A stretch of DNA of 64,000 nt from Manihot esculenta. Taxonomy: Eukaryota; Streptophyta; Magnoliopsida; Malpighiales; Euphorbiaceae. The position numbers and the translations under genes were made by a program. The notes beneath the pieces are model-generated. The model was not told the origin of the DNA. It was given only the letters and a program-made list of their open reading frames with translations, and did no database searches. The stretch is taken from NCBI RefSeq assembly GCF_001659605.2, contig NC_035166.2, positions 19,520,225-19,584,224 of the forward strand, in the 5' to 3' direction. This document shows positions 47,303 through 58,169 of the stretch, piece after piece (positions within the stretch are counted from its first letter, which is position 1; each line of letters opens with the position of its first letter).

Positions 47303-49325
47303 ATGTTTGAGTCCAGCCACCGCTACTCCTCCGACGGTTATCTCAGTTTCAAGACTACTAATTCTTCCGACAGTTCAATGAGTAGTGAGAGTTGTAGTAG
47401 CTACAGCCGTCTTTCTTTTGATATTGTCACTTTAAGATCTTCACCTGAAAACCTCTCCCTCAAGCCCCATCGCGCGTCTGACTTGGCCTACTCTGCCATC
47501 CGCTCCGCTACCTTCCGCCGCAAGTCTGGCCTCACCTTCCGTGACTTTCACCTCATCCGCCGCATCGGCTCCGGCGATATCGGTACTGTATATCTCTGCC
47601 GCCTTGCAAGAGAGCATAACAAGAACTATAGCAAGGAAAATGATGATGAATACGAGGAGGAGGAGGAGGATGAGCGCGATCAGTTGTGCTTTTATGCTAT
47701 GAAGGTAGTGGACCAGGAGGCCTTGGCAGTGAAAAAGAAGTTGCATAGGGCAGATATGGAGAAGAAGATCTTGAAAATGCTAGATCATCCATTTTTGCCC
47801 ACTTTGTACGCAGAGTTTGAGGCGTCGCATTTCTCTTGCATTGTAATGGAGTACTGTTCTGGCGGTGACTTGCATTCTTTGAGACATAGGCAGCCTCAGA
47901 AACGCTTCTCTCTCAGCTCTGCAAGGTATATTTTTACACAAAATTTTCAGTATTAGAAAAAGGAAAGCTATGCACACTAGCTAAAATGGAATTGAAAAAA
48001 GCTGCAAATTTTCTTGAAGTTCTAAAGCATTTCATAACAAAACAAAAAAGAAAAGAAAATAAATATTTTCTGTGTTTTTGTTATCCATTCCACTGCACTG
48101 ATTGATTCTTTTGCATGGCTTAGTCTGCCTTGTTTTTGTTTGCTTGCGTTACATACCCACTGCTGCGTTTTGTCTTTGGCTTCTTTTGCTCTGCACAAGT
48201 CATTTGCTTATCTCTAATCTTCTGTTTAATTAGGCTTCAAGGAAATCGCTTTCTAGTTTCCCTTATTTTCATCTATACCCAATATTTCCCCGGATTGTCT
48301 CTCTGACTTAGCCGCAAATTACCAATATTTGAAGATTTCCCATTAATGGCATAATGGAATCCTTCCATTACAGCTACTTTTCTTATAAAATTTATCAAAA
48401 TCAAGCATAATTCTATTCCTTTGCATGCAAGAAAGCAGAAGATTTTTTCAGATTCTATCTTTTGTTTCACCTGAGTATATATTTTCTTTTTAGCGTTTGT
48501 TTTGCTGGAAAATATACTAACAGGCAATCCTGTCAATGTTATTTTGCTTCCAGGTTTTATGCAGCGGAGGTTCTTGTAGCTTTAGAATACCTTCACATGC
48601 TGGGAATCATCTACAGAGACCTAAAGCCTGAAAACGTTTTAGTCAGATCGGATGGTCACATCATGCTCTCAGATTTTGACCTCTCATTGTGCTCGGATGC
48701 AGTCCCAGCCGTTGAATCTCCATCCTTTTCCCCTGATTCTACTTCTCCATCTGCCTTACCCTATACTCGATCACACTCTAACAAGACCTTCTCTTGCCTC
48801 CTCAACCGGCTCTTCCGATCCAAGAAAATCCAAACCTTGAGCCCCAACCGGTTATTTGTTGCCGAGCCGGTTGCCGCGCGGTCTTGCTCTTTCGTTGGTA
48901 CCCACGAGTATGTGGCCCCGGAAGTTGCCTCTGGTGGTTCCCATGGGAACGCGGTTGACTGGTGGGCGATGGGAATTTTTATCTACGAGCTCATTTATGG
49001 ACGCACGCCGTTTGCAGCTCCATCAAATGAGCTCACGCTGCGTAACATTGTGGAGAAGCCCTTGAGTTTCCCAACCCATTGCGCATACTCATCGCTTGAG
49101 CTCCACGCGCGAGATCTGATATCAGGGCTGTTGAATAAAGATCCGAGTAGTAGAATCGGGTCGAAGCGGGGATCTGCCGACGTGAAAGCCCACCCATTTT
49201 TTAAAGGCCTCAATTTCGCACTGATAAGGACGGCGATACCCCCTGAGATTCCGGGGTTACGAAAGCAAAGAACGGCAAAGTTTTATGAAGAGAAGCCTAA
49301 ATCAACGGCGTTTGATTACTTTTAA
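47303..49325 (+). CDS. PID: PINOID-type AGC serine/threonine kinase
   Basis: Two exons, 47303-47925 and 48554-49325, total 1,395 nt and give 464 aa. The start is the first in-frame ATG. By family knowledge PINOID (AGC VIII group) phosphorylates PIN auxin efflux carriers at the plasma membrane and directs their polarity in shoot, flower and embryo patterning. Seen in the sequence: a serine-rich N-terminus with SCSSYSRLSFD, a glycine loop GSGDIG (89-94), catalytic lysine in YAMKVVD (K134), YRDLKPEN (D230), DFD in place of DFG (248-250, diagnostic for plant AGC VIII), an insertion of about 65 residues before the activation segment SCSFVGTHEYVAPE, and the C-terminal AFDYF. An acidic stretch (about residues 113-126) between the loop and the lysine is a length-variable insert. 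The intron falls before FYAAEVL, between the E-helix and the catalytic loop. Confidence 0.96.
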
Positions 49326-50410
49326 TTATGCTCACTGGGATTCCCTGCCATATTTTGCCATTATAGGGAATTGATGTGTATATATATATTTTATTTTTCC
49401 ATCCTTTTTTTCCTTAAAAAAGAGTTAATCGACATTACAAGGAAATTATGCCAAACTCATGTATTAATGCAGCATCCTTTAAAAATTTTAAGTATCCGAT
49501 TTAAATTACTGGATTTAATCCTTATGAGAAGTTTTAGGACTAATTGTTGGAAAAAAATAATATATATGATAAGAAATATATTATTATTGGTTTTATTTTT
49601 TATATACAGTTTGCTATCATTAAATTTAAATAAAAATTAAAATTTTGATAATTTTGATAAATTTTTCGCTTTAAAAACTTATGCAACATCCTTCAATCCA
49701 AATATATTATTATTATTTGGTATAACTAAATTGTATATTAAAAAAATGATAAATTATTACACACCACCATTATATATACATCAATTAAATATTAATTATT
49801 ATTATTGACGAAACCTGTATAATATCATTAATTAGTAATTATATTAAAATTTTGTACATAAACTGTTATATAAAATTTATCGTACGTGTACGTTGGCGTT
49901 TTAAAATATATAGATGCGAAGGATCTGGATTTGGCACAAGTTTTGATCTGACATGTTACGTAAAATACTGTAGTTGGACATGTGCCCAAACAAAAAAGTC
50001 AACTACGATTTCTATGTAATTTGTTTTTAATATAAACCGACACTATTTAGAAGTTGAATTTAACCATGAACGTCGTTGATCACCTTCCATAATTACACAT
50101 TATAAATAATATAATGATTTTTCATTTAATTAGCCGTTTAATAATTAAATTTAATATCAATTTTATTATTTTCGACACAAATTTTTCTATATGGTCCCTT
50201 TATGTCTCGATACTCTTATATTTTTCTCTGCATTAAACCTATCTTCTTGTTTTCCGTTGGAATACGATATGAGTCAATTAACTATCGATAAAAAAAAGAT
50301 ATTGTTATCCCTATTAAGAGTTTCAGAGGTATTCCGATCGTCACTTATGATTTCTGTATGGTGGAAATATTTCTCATGTACAATCCAATCAATTTTCAGA
50401 TCTCTTTGAC
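49326..50410. other. AT-rich spacer downstream of PINOID
   Basis: It contains the likely PINOID 3' UTR and then AT-rich sequence. From about 50.2 kb it grades into the LINE fragment. No gene is seen. Confidence 0.6.
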
Positions 50411-50419
50411 AGATTTATG

Positions 50420-51090
50420 ACGGTAATTCTCGGACAGTTATTGCATTGAAGGATTTGGTTTCTAATTACAAGCCGAACATTTTATTTTTAATGAAAACAA
50501 AAACTCTTAGCTCACATATAAATTTTTTTTTATAATTTTTTATATTTTAATAGTTGCTTCTCAATCAATAGATAATGATTGAGATGAGACATTTTTTTAA
50601 TATAGAAGAGTTATGAGTCTGTTTCTGTTTCTGTGGTTGACTTTTCTTTAAATTTTATTGATTCGGTTATTTCGGGAGGTAATACTTAATGGAGATTTAT
50701 TAGTTATTATAGGTTTTCAGAATCACAACGACGACGTCAATCTTACAACCTTATTTAAATTTTATCTCGTACAAACTCTCTTCTGTGACTTTATTCGGAG
50801 ATTTTAAAGATTTATGCTCGAGAGATGAGAAAGAAATGAGGAGTATCTTTATTAAATTATCTTATGCAGGGGTTTAGACATGCATTTGAAGAGTATTTTT
50901 GCCAAATTATCTTATGCATGGATTTGATTTTGAATAATTATAAATTTTTGTTAGACTCTAAAACTGATATTTCTGTTAAATGGGTTCGTCGTAATACTAC
51001 TCTAACTGCTCATACTGCTCATATTTTGGCTAGAAAATTTATCAGGCATAATTATTTTTCTGTTTGGGGTGATATTCTCTTTATTTTATA
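50420..51090 (+). pseudogene. L1-type LINE remnant: endonuclease joined to RNase H end
   Basis: Plus-strand pieces correspond to the ORF2 endonuclease (TVIALKDLVSNYKPNILFLM, then SGGNT, a stop, and WRFISYY, then TLFGDFKDLCSRDEK). They continue, after a jump, into the C-terminal RNase H part (SVKWVRRNTTLTAHTAHILA). The whole reverse transcriptase is missing between about 50850 and 50870. Stops and frameshifts make it a dead, internally deleted copy. Confidence 0.8.
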
Positions 51091-51109
51091 AAATTTTATT
51101 AATTCAATC

Positions 51110-54100
51110 AATTTTACTTTCAAAAAAAATTTTAATTTAATTTTTTTAAAAAAATATATATTTTTTAATTTTTTTTTAAAAAAATTTATTTTAATTTATT
51201 ATTATTTTTAAATAAATTTAATCAGCGAATATATTTATTATAAAAATTTAACATGAGATATTTTTAGGCATAACCCTAGTTATATGACAATGCTTGCTAG
51301 AGTTCGCAAATCATAATCGACAATAGAGGAAGGGCATATAGAGGCAAGTTAAACCTAATGTAAGTAGCATAATAATCGAGTAATTATTCGATGAGCTATA
51401 TAATCAAAATAATATTATTTTTTATTATAAAAATAAAATATATTAAAATAAATAGTTAATATTCAATTTCAAGACTTCATTTATTATTTTTTTAAAAATT
51501 TATTACTTAATTTAATAATATAAAAAAGTCAATTAATTTTAAAAAAAATATATTAATATGTTATTCACATTTAAAATATTTATTAATTAATTATTTCATT
51601 AATTTTATTGATAATTATTTTATTATTTAATTTTTATATTTTTAAAAAAATTATTAATTATTTTTATATTATAAATATTTTAAAATTTTTTATAATAATT
51701 AAATTAAAATTAATGAAAAAATTAATTTATAGTATTTTTAGAATGTTAATTATATTTTAATATATTTTTTAAAATTGAGAGGTTATTAATTTTTTTTATA
51801 ATATAAAAATTAAATAATAATTTTTTAAAAAATTTTTTGAGTGAATAAAAACCGATTAAACTATTTTACAATCACCTCCCATGATGTTTTGATCATAATG
51901 TAATTATTTGATGAGTATGTTTATTATTACATACTTGTTCTAGTACATTAGTGGGCCCCTATAGCATGAAACTCGTAGACAAATCATATGGGAAGTAAGA
52001 ATGTTGTGGGACACTGTAGTAGACATCCAACGGCTTATATTCTCAGTTAGTTCTCTTTATCGACCTCTTTTTTTTTCTTTTTTTTTTTTAAATATTATTA
52101 ATAGTTGTGTTATTTATTTAATTATTTAAGCCATGAATCATTGGATAATAATAATTTAGTTGAAACCAAAGCCAGATTTTCTTTTCTTTTCCTTTATTTT
52201 TTATACCCGAGCTTCTTAAAGAGAAACAGTCAACGCACCTCCTAGGCAGTGCATGTCATCCCACCACAAGCTAAAATATGCTGCTCTTTTTCTTTTCTTT
52301 TCTTTTTTAATAATAGATAAGTGACAGAAAATTTTATAATACAATTCCAGTATGCACACTAATTGTATTATAGCCATGGATCACTGTAATTTCTATATAA
52401 AAATTAATGGTTGATGTGTTATATATAAAATAATTTTTTTAAAAAATAAATTATATTTTAATTTATGAATGTTTACTGAGATTATTTTTATACTTTTAAA
52501 ATTAAATATTTAAATTAAAATTTAATTTATTGTTATCGTTAAAAATATAAAAATATTATTATTATTATTTTTATATCGATAAATTGCATTTAAATTATTA
52601 AATTTTAATATAATTAATCAATTTAAATTGATCTCTATATTTTTAAAATTATATACTTAAATTCCTATAATTAATCCGTTCTCGTCTATTATACTTTAAA
52701 TATTTTAATTTTTTATTTTTTATTTAAAAAAACTTAAATCTCCATTAATTTTTATCTATAATATCTTATTTAACTAATTTTTAATATTTTTTATTTTTTA
52801 ATTTCTATTAATTAAAATATTTCAATATTTATAATTTTAAAACTTTTAAAAAATATTTATAAGTTTAAATATTTTTTAATGATACTAAATAATCTTTAAA
52901 TAGATTTTAAACTTTTATAAAAAGTATTTTAGAAATAAATTATACTTTTAGAATAAGTTTGTCCATCTATTAGTTTTGAATTAATATCTATAATAAATGA
53001 AATAATTATAATTTTAGACGATTTAAATATTAAGCGATTTGAGAATTTAATTTAAAAAATATAAAAATTGATTCGTCATTTAAGGATAAAAATATAATTT
53101 ATATAATATAAAATTATTTATCTCTATTAAAATAAATTTAAGCGTTTATGAGAATATTTTAAATATTTTAAATATTTATTCTCTCTAATGAAATTATAAA
53201 TATAAATGTTGAATTTTATAAATATAAAAATTGATCCATTTAATTACATTAAAATTCAGAAATAAAAATATAATTTATTTATTTTTATTTTGTTTTTTAA
53301 AGGATGAAACCAAGACTGAAAACCTAAGTGCTAAACTCAATATATAAGCCTTGGCCTTAGAGAAAGTATAAAGTATATGATCAGTGGAGATTATATATAT
53401 ATATAATAGGAATACAATTAGTGGATAAATTAATAATTTTAAAAAATATTATTTACTATTTTATTTTTTCAAAAAAAGGAAACTAAATGTATTTTCTCTT
53501 TTTAATTTTATTTTATACCTATTTAAACGAAAGAACGGAAGGGAAAATAAATGTTTTCTTTTTTTGAAAATTTTCTTTTTTTTTTATTATTTTTATTATT
53601 TTCCCTTTTCATTTGGTGTCAAAAATAATGTTAATTAGTTAAAGTTGACTTTTGATCAAAAGTTACTAAATTTATACCTTCTCTCTAATTTTTTTATTTT
53701 TCTCCTGATTTTCCCAAATTATTTTATTATTTAGACTTTAATTTTATATAAATTATGTTCAACAATAATTTTAAAAATAATATTTAGTGTTTTTATTTAA
53801 TTAAAATTTGAGAGAATTAATTACGAGATATTATTTTTTACAACATTTGATTAATCACTATCATACCAGCTATTCGTTATTAAAACAATCAATAATTTCT
53901 ACAATAACTATTATTATCTATAAAATCAAAGAGCAAGAGGAACTTCAAATAATTACCTTCTACCCAACTCTAATACTACTTCATTCTCTGTTCTTGCTTC
54001 CGTTTGTCTGAAACAAATTATTCAACCCTACACTTTCTGAAAAGTGGAAAAAGAAATATAGGCAAGATATTGATGAAGAGGACACCCATTTATTTGGGGA

Positions 54101-54120
54101 AGACAATAATAGCAAGAAAT
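51110..54120. other. AT-rich intergenic spacer
   Basis: Mostly featureless AT-rich sequence with one dispersed repeat at 51470-51835 and poly-T stretches. No gene is seen. Confidence 0.6.
51470..51835. repeat. Dispersed AT-rich fold-back repeat
   Basis: Same family as 42318-42655. It carries the blocks 'tattaattttattgataatt', 'tattatttaatttttata' and the inverted end 'taaaaattaaataataatt'. Confidence 0.55.
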
Positions 54121-54129
54121 TGATTAGAA

Positions 54130-54500
54130 AAAGTTACTATTTAATCTTTGTCGTATTGAAAATTTTATTAATTAATTTATTAATTTAAAAAATATAATAA
54201 ATTTTTTATAAAATTTTAAAAATTTTACTAATTAATTTCTCAATTGATTTTAGTTATTAAGTGCTAAAAAAAGTTTAAAATATCATCAATCGGAGAAACT
54301 AATTAGTTTATATTTTTATAATATTAAAGACTAATTAATGAATTTATTAATACTATAAAGATTAACCCTTAATACTTAAAATTAACAAATGACTTATTAT
54401 AGATTTTTTAATATCTTAAGAATATTTTATTGTGTTTTTCAAAATCAATGATAAAATTAATGAATTTTTTTTATACTGTAGGGATTAAATAGTAAATTAT
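54130..54500. repeat. Dispersed AT-rich fold-back repeat
   Basis: The left end 'ttactatttaatctttg' and the right end 'gggattaaatagtaaat' are inverted copies. The body has 'aaaattttactaattaattt' and the reverse theme. It is one of the clearer copies for defining the family ends. Confidence 0.6.
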
Positions 54501-55053
54501 CCAATTAATTATCCATTCAAAGTCTACAAATTGCTCAAACAGGAATTTGATATTATCAACTTTTGAGCTAGAAAAGTGAAATGTACTTCTGGCAAAAAAA
54601 AAAAAGTGAAATGTACTTATGGAGAAGTTAGGTTGTAAGAATAATAAGGAAAGTAAATGGGGGAGAGTATAGGGATTTGAAGAATGTGTTAGAATTTTGA
54701 TTGCAGCAGCTTTTGGCTCCATGAAGCAGAATGGTGGTGGGGTAGCAGGCCTAGAGTTTTTAGTTTTTAAGTATCAAAACAGTAATTTTTTAATATTAGA
54801 GTTTCGGTGAAGAAATATTAGGATAAATTAGTATTAGTTAGTAAAAAGTTAAGGATCGAAACAAGTTGTTATAATTTTTTTATATATGTTTATTAAAGAA
54901 ATGTATCACTTAAGATATCGTGATATCTCCTCTCGCTATAATTTATTTTATTCCTAACGTTCTTTGGAGAGTAATTAGTTGGCCATCACTAAGGGCTGAA
55001 TCCAGTTCATTACCATAAACATATGGAGTTCTTGAGTGATGCCTTCACTCCTT

Positions 55054-55496
55054 ATTAATAATGAGCAGTATTCGGTTCAAATCGAAAAAATCGATCGAAC
55101 CGAATTAATTTAAAAATTCAGTTTGATTTTTTATTCATTTCGGTTCGATTTTTAATTTTAAAATTTTCGATTATTTCGATTCGATTTTAATAAAAAAATC
55201 AAAAAAATCAAACTGAATCGATCAACGGTAATAATATTCAATAATATAGAGAAATTATATTATATTAAGGTTAAAATATTCCAATTAAATTTCAAAATAT
55301 TAAAAATAAAACGTAAAAAATAAAAAATTTATTAAAAATTTAAACCGATCAAATTGAACTGAATTAAACTAAATCAGACTAGTTCGGTTCGATTCGATTT
55401 CTAATCAAAATCAATTCGGTTTTAATAAATATTAAAATTTTGATTTTTAATTTATTCAGTTCGATTTTGAACCGAACAGACCGAATGCTCACTCGT
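55054..55496 (+). mobile_element. MITE-like element, family copy 2
   Basis: A 443-bp AT-rich element with inverted ends (TGAGCAGTATTCGGTTC on the left; on the other strand TGAGCATTCGG on the right). It is flanked by ACTCCTT at 55047-55053 and 55497-55503, which could be a 7- or 8-bp target duplication of hAT type. It contains alternating 'ttcggttcgat' and 'atcgaaccgaa' motifs. A full-length homologue in reverse orientation is at 38677-39113. There is no coding capacity. Confidence 0.75.
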
Positions 55497-55625
55497 ACTC
55501 CTTGTAGACCGTCCTTCTATTTATAAAAGATGTGAAAATTACGGTAACAATTGCGTTGATAATAATATATAATTACTATTTTACCTTTAGAATAAAATAA
55601 ATAGCCTATTCCTAAATTCTCATAT

Positions 55626-55809
55626 TCAATTTTTATTTTTTGTATTTATTATAAAACTTATAATTAAATGCTGCTTATTGGTTTCATCACTTACTTATAT
55701 AACTTTGATTAATTAGGCCGTCGATTTTTTATATCTATTATAAGATTTCTGATTGAATACTGCTTGTTGGTTTTATCACTTATTTATATAATTTCGATTA
55801 ATTAGGCCC
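55626..55809. repeat. Tandem duplication, about 90-bp unit, two copies
   Basis: 55626-55720 and 55721-55809 both run from a 'tc(a/g)atttttt' start to 'attaattaggcc', with substitutions between them. Confidence 0.85.
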
Positions 55810-56779
55810 CGTTTACGTTCACATAGTATTGAGTAATTTTTAAAATTAATTTAGTTTGAAACTATTCAAATCAAATATCAAAGTTGATTTGGTTTGAAAG
55901 CATTGAAATATCGCAGTCCCAAATTTAACTTCAAAATGCGGGCCACGACACTATGGAGGAGTATTGAGATAAGAGTAGGAGTATTTTAAAAAGTGATCAT
56001 TGAAGGATCATAAGCTTGTGAGATTTGGCCAAGTTAACCTCTAAAATTCTTAGGTTTGTTATTTTGATTTTTTTTTTTTCCTTTAAAAAAAATTGATATT
56101 TTGTTGGCATAAAGTTCAAATCACCCTTTGAATTTTTAATCAAAGTTCAAATAAATCAATGTTGAACTTTTTGTTGACATTATCTCTTAAATTTTTTAAT
56201 TTATGTCAAATTAGTTTAAAATTAATAAAATATTATATTTTTAATAATTAATATTTGAATTCTCATTCTAAAAGAAAATTCTTTATAATTCAAAACTTAA
56301 AAACCTAAAATCATAGTATCCAGAATTATATATATATAATTTTAAATTATCATAGTTAAAATTTAAACAAATCAATATAGAGAAAATTATTTTTAAACAT
56401 TTTAATAAATGTTTTAAAATAACGTTTTTCTCAATTAGAATCGATCATGATTTGATTTGAGATTAATATCAAATACTATTTTAAATTCAGGGTTAACAGA
56501 TTATAATTTAACTGAAATATTTTTCTATTTTAGTTTAAGTGTTAATTTTGATTTTTTTATAAAAAATTTCACTTTAAAATGTTTTTCAATTTTCTTTTTT
56601 TTTAATGACAAATATTCAATATTGACTAATATTAAGATTTTGATTAAATTCAAATTCAATTAGATGAAATTTTAACCTAATACTAGAATTGCTCTGTGCT
56701 GACCCAACTTTAAACGGTAGTTTGAACAAATATGTCAAGCATATTAAGCTTTCAGATCTGTTCATAGTCAAGTGTCAAA

Positions 56780-57200
56780 CTACGGTGGCGCGTGGTAACA
56801 GGGCGGTGTTGGTGGGGGAGGAGCGGAGGAGGGAGAGGGAGGTCCGACAACACATGGGGATGTCCATGTGAACACCTGCCAACCAGGCAGAGTATAGCAG
56901 CTCACTTGAAGGCGTTGTCTCCTTTTATGTCCAAACGAACCCCACCACATTCTGACCCACTCTCTCGCTCAATCACTATCCTCCACGAGTCTTACCTCTC
57001 TCATCCCACGTGGACCTTCTCATTCTCCGACGGTCTGACCCCATATCCCCACCTCCCCATGCATGGCTCGGTGGTTGCTTGCTTCTTGCTAGTCTCTGGG
57101 AATGGAAAATATAAACCCCACTCCCTATTCTCAAATCCACATCAATTATTATATTCACAAAGCAAGCTTACAATTATTTATGAAATAATTTTATGAGGTT
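56780..57200 (+). promoter_or_regulatory. Promoter-like GC-rich island without a downstream gene
   Basis: This stretch is much less AT-rich than its surroundings. It holds a G-box (CACGTG, 57007-57012), an RY element (CATGCATG, 57058-57065) and a TATAAA box (57110-57115) in the order and spacing typical of seed-specific promoters. An open frame of 134 codons crosses it (56792-57196), but its product (Gly/Arg-rich then Ser/Pro-rich) is not recognised and is probably chance. No gene follows. LINE-derived sequence begins within a few hundred bases. Confidence 0.4.
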
Positions 57201-57539
57201 ACCAAAAATACTATCTTCATTATTAACATTTCAATGCCAAAACTTTTTATTTGAAAATGTTTATGGTCAACTTGGAGCGCCACAGTGGCAGGTATGACTT
57301 TGATTGTTCACTCGTATTTATGCTCAACGCATTTGGTTTTTTAATTCTTATATATACAAGTCTGTTTTAATAGGGTTTTCCTCTTTCACTATTTAGGAGA
57401 TTTCTATTGTCACCAATGCAGGTATAGACGCTGATAGACATCTACTATTGATAATGACCATTTTTAATAAGGTATTTTTACATAACGTATTTATTGCACA
57501 TTTGATTTCATTGGATTATTCATATTTGGTAAAGTTTGG

Positions 57540-57930
57540 GATTTTTTCTAATCCTTCACAGTCCAAGTCTCATGCATTGTCATGCTCTATTTGGCCTCCT
57601 CCTCTTCCTAGTATGTTTAGTTTTAATTGTGATATTATTTGGATAGTCTTATTGTTCATAGTATTGCATAGCAAGTGTCGTTTTTACCCATCGTAGCTGG
57701 TGAAGTTAGAACTTTTCTGAAAAGACTTAAATTGGCTTCTTCTATTGGCCTCATATTCATGGAATGTGAAGTAGATTCTAGTAATGTTGTTGAGCATCCT
57801 CTGCAGGCTATGCTTAGGAGATTTATGCTCTTGTGGCATCCATTACTACATTTGGCTCACATTTTCAACAAATTTTTTACAGGTCTATCTCCCGACAGGT
57901 TAATACGTGAACTGATAGGGTAGTAAAATT
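57540..57930 (+). pseudogene. LINE ORF2 C-terminal/RNase H remnant
   Basis: Plus-strand pieces such as WPPPLPSMFSFNCD, AGEVRTFLKRLKLASSIGL, MECEVDSSNVVEHPLQ and, in another frame, RSISRQVNT match the RNase H domain that ends plant L1-type ORF2. Stops and frameshifts are present, so the copy is dead. Confidence 0.75.
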
Positions 57931-58169
57931 ATGCTTTAAAGAACATTTTGCTGTTAGATTGGATGTCATGGTCTTTATATCTTCTCTTCAACTGCTTTTA
58001 TAAGTTTTATTATTTTTAGCAGACATGTATTGCATCTTACGTGGAGTAGGCTATGGGTTAATGAGGCTGTACTTGTGCGTCCTTGAGTTCCTCTCATAAG
58101 AACTGTAGGTTGATGGGCATTCTGCTAATTTCACTTTACAAAGTTTTCAAAGGAGATTTCCTATTTAAT

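Noticed and set aside
56792..57196. 134-codon plus-strand frame in the GC-rich island
   Set aside because: Its low-complexity composition matches no family I know, and it overlaps the G-box, RY and TATA motifs. It is treated as promoter-like non-coding sequence.
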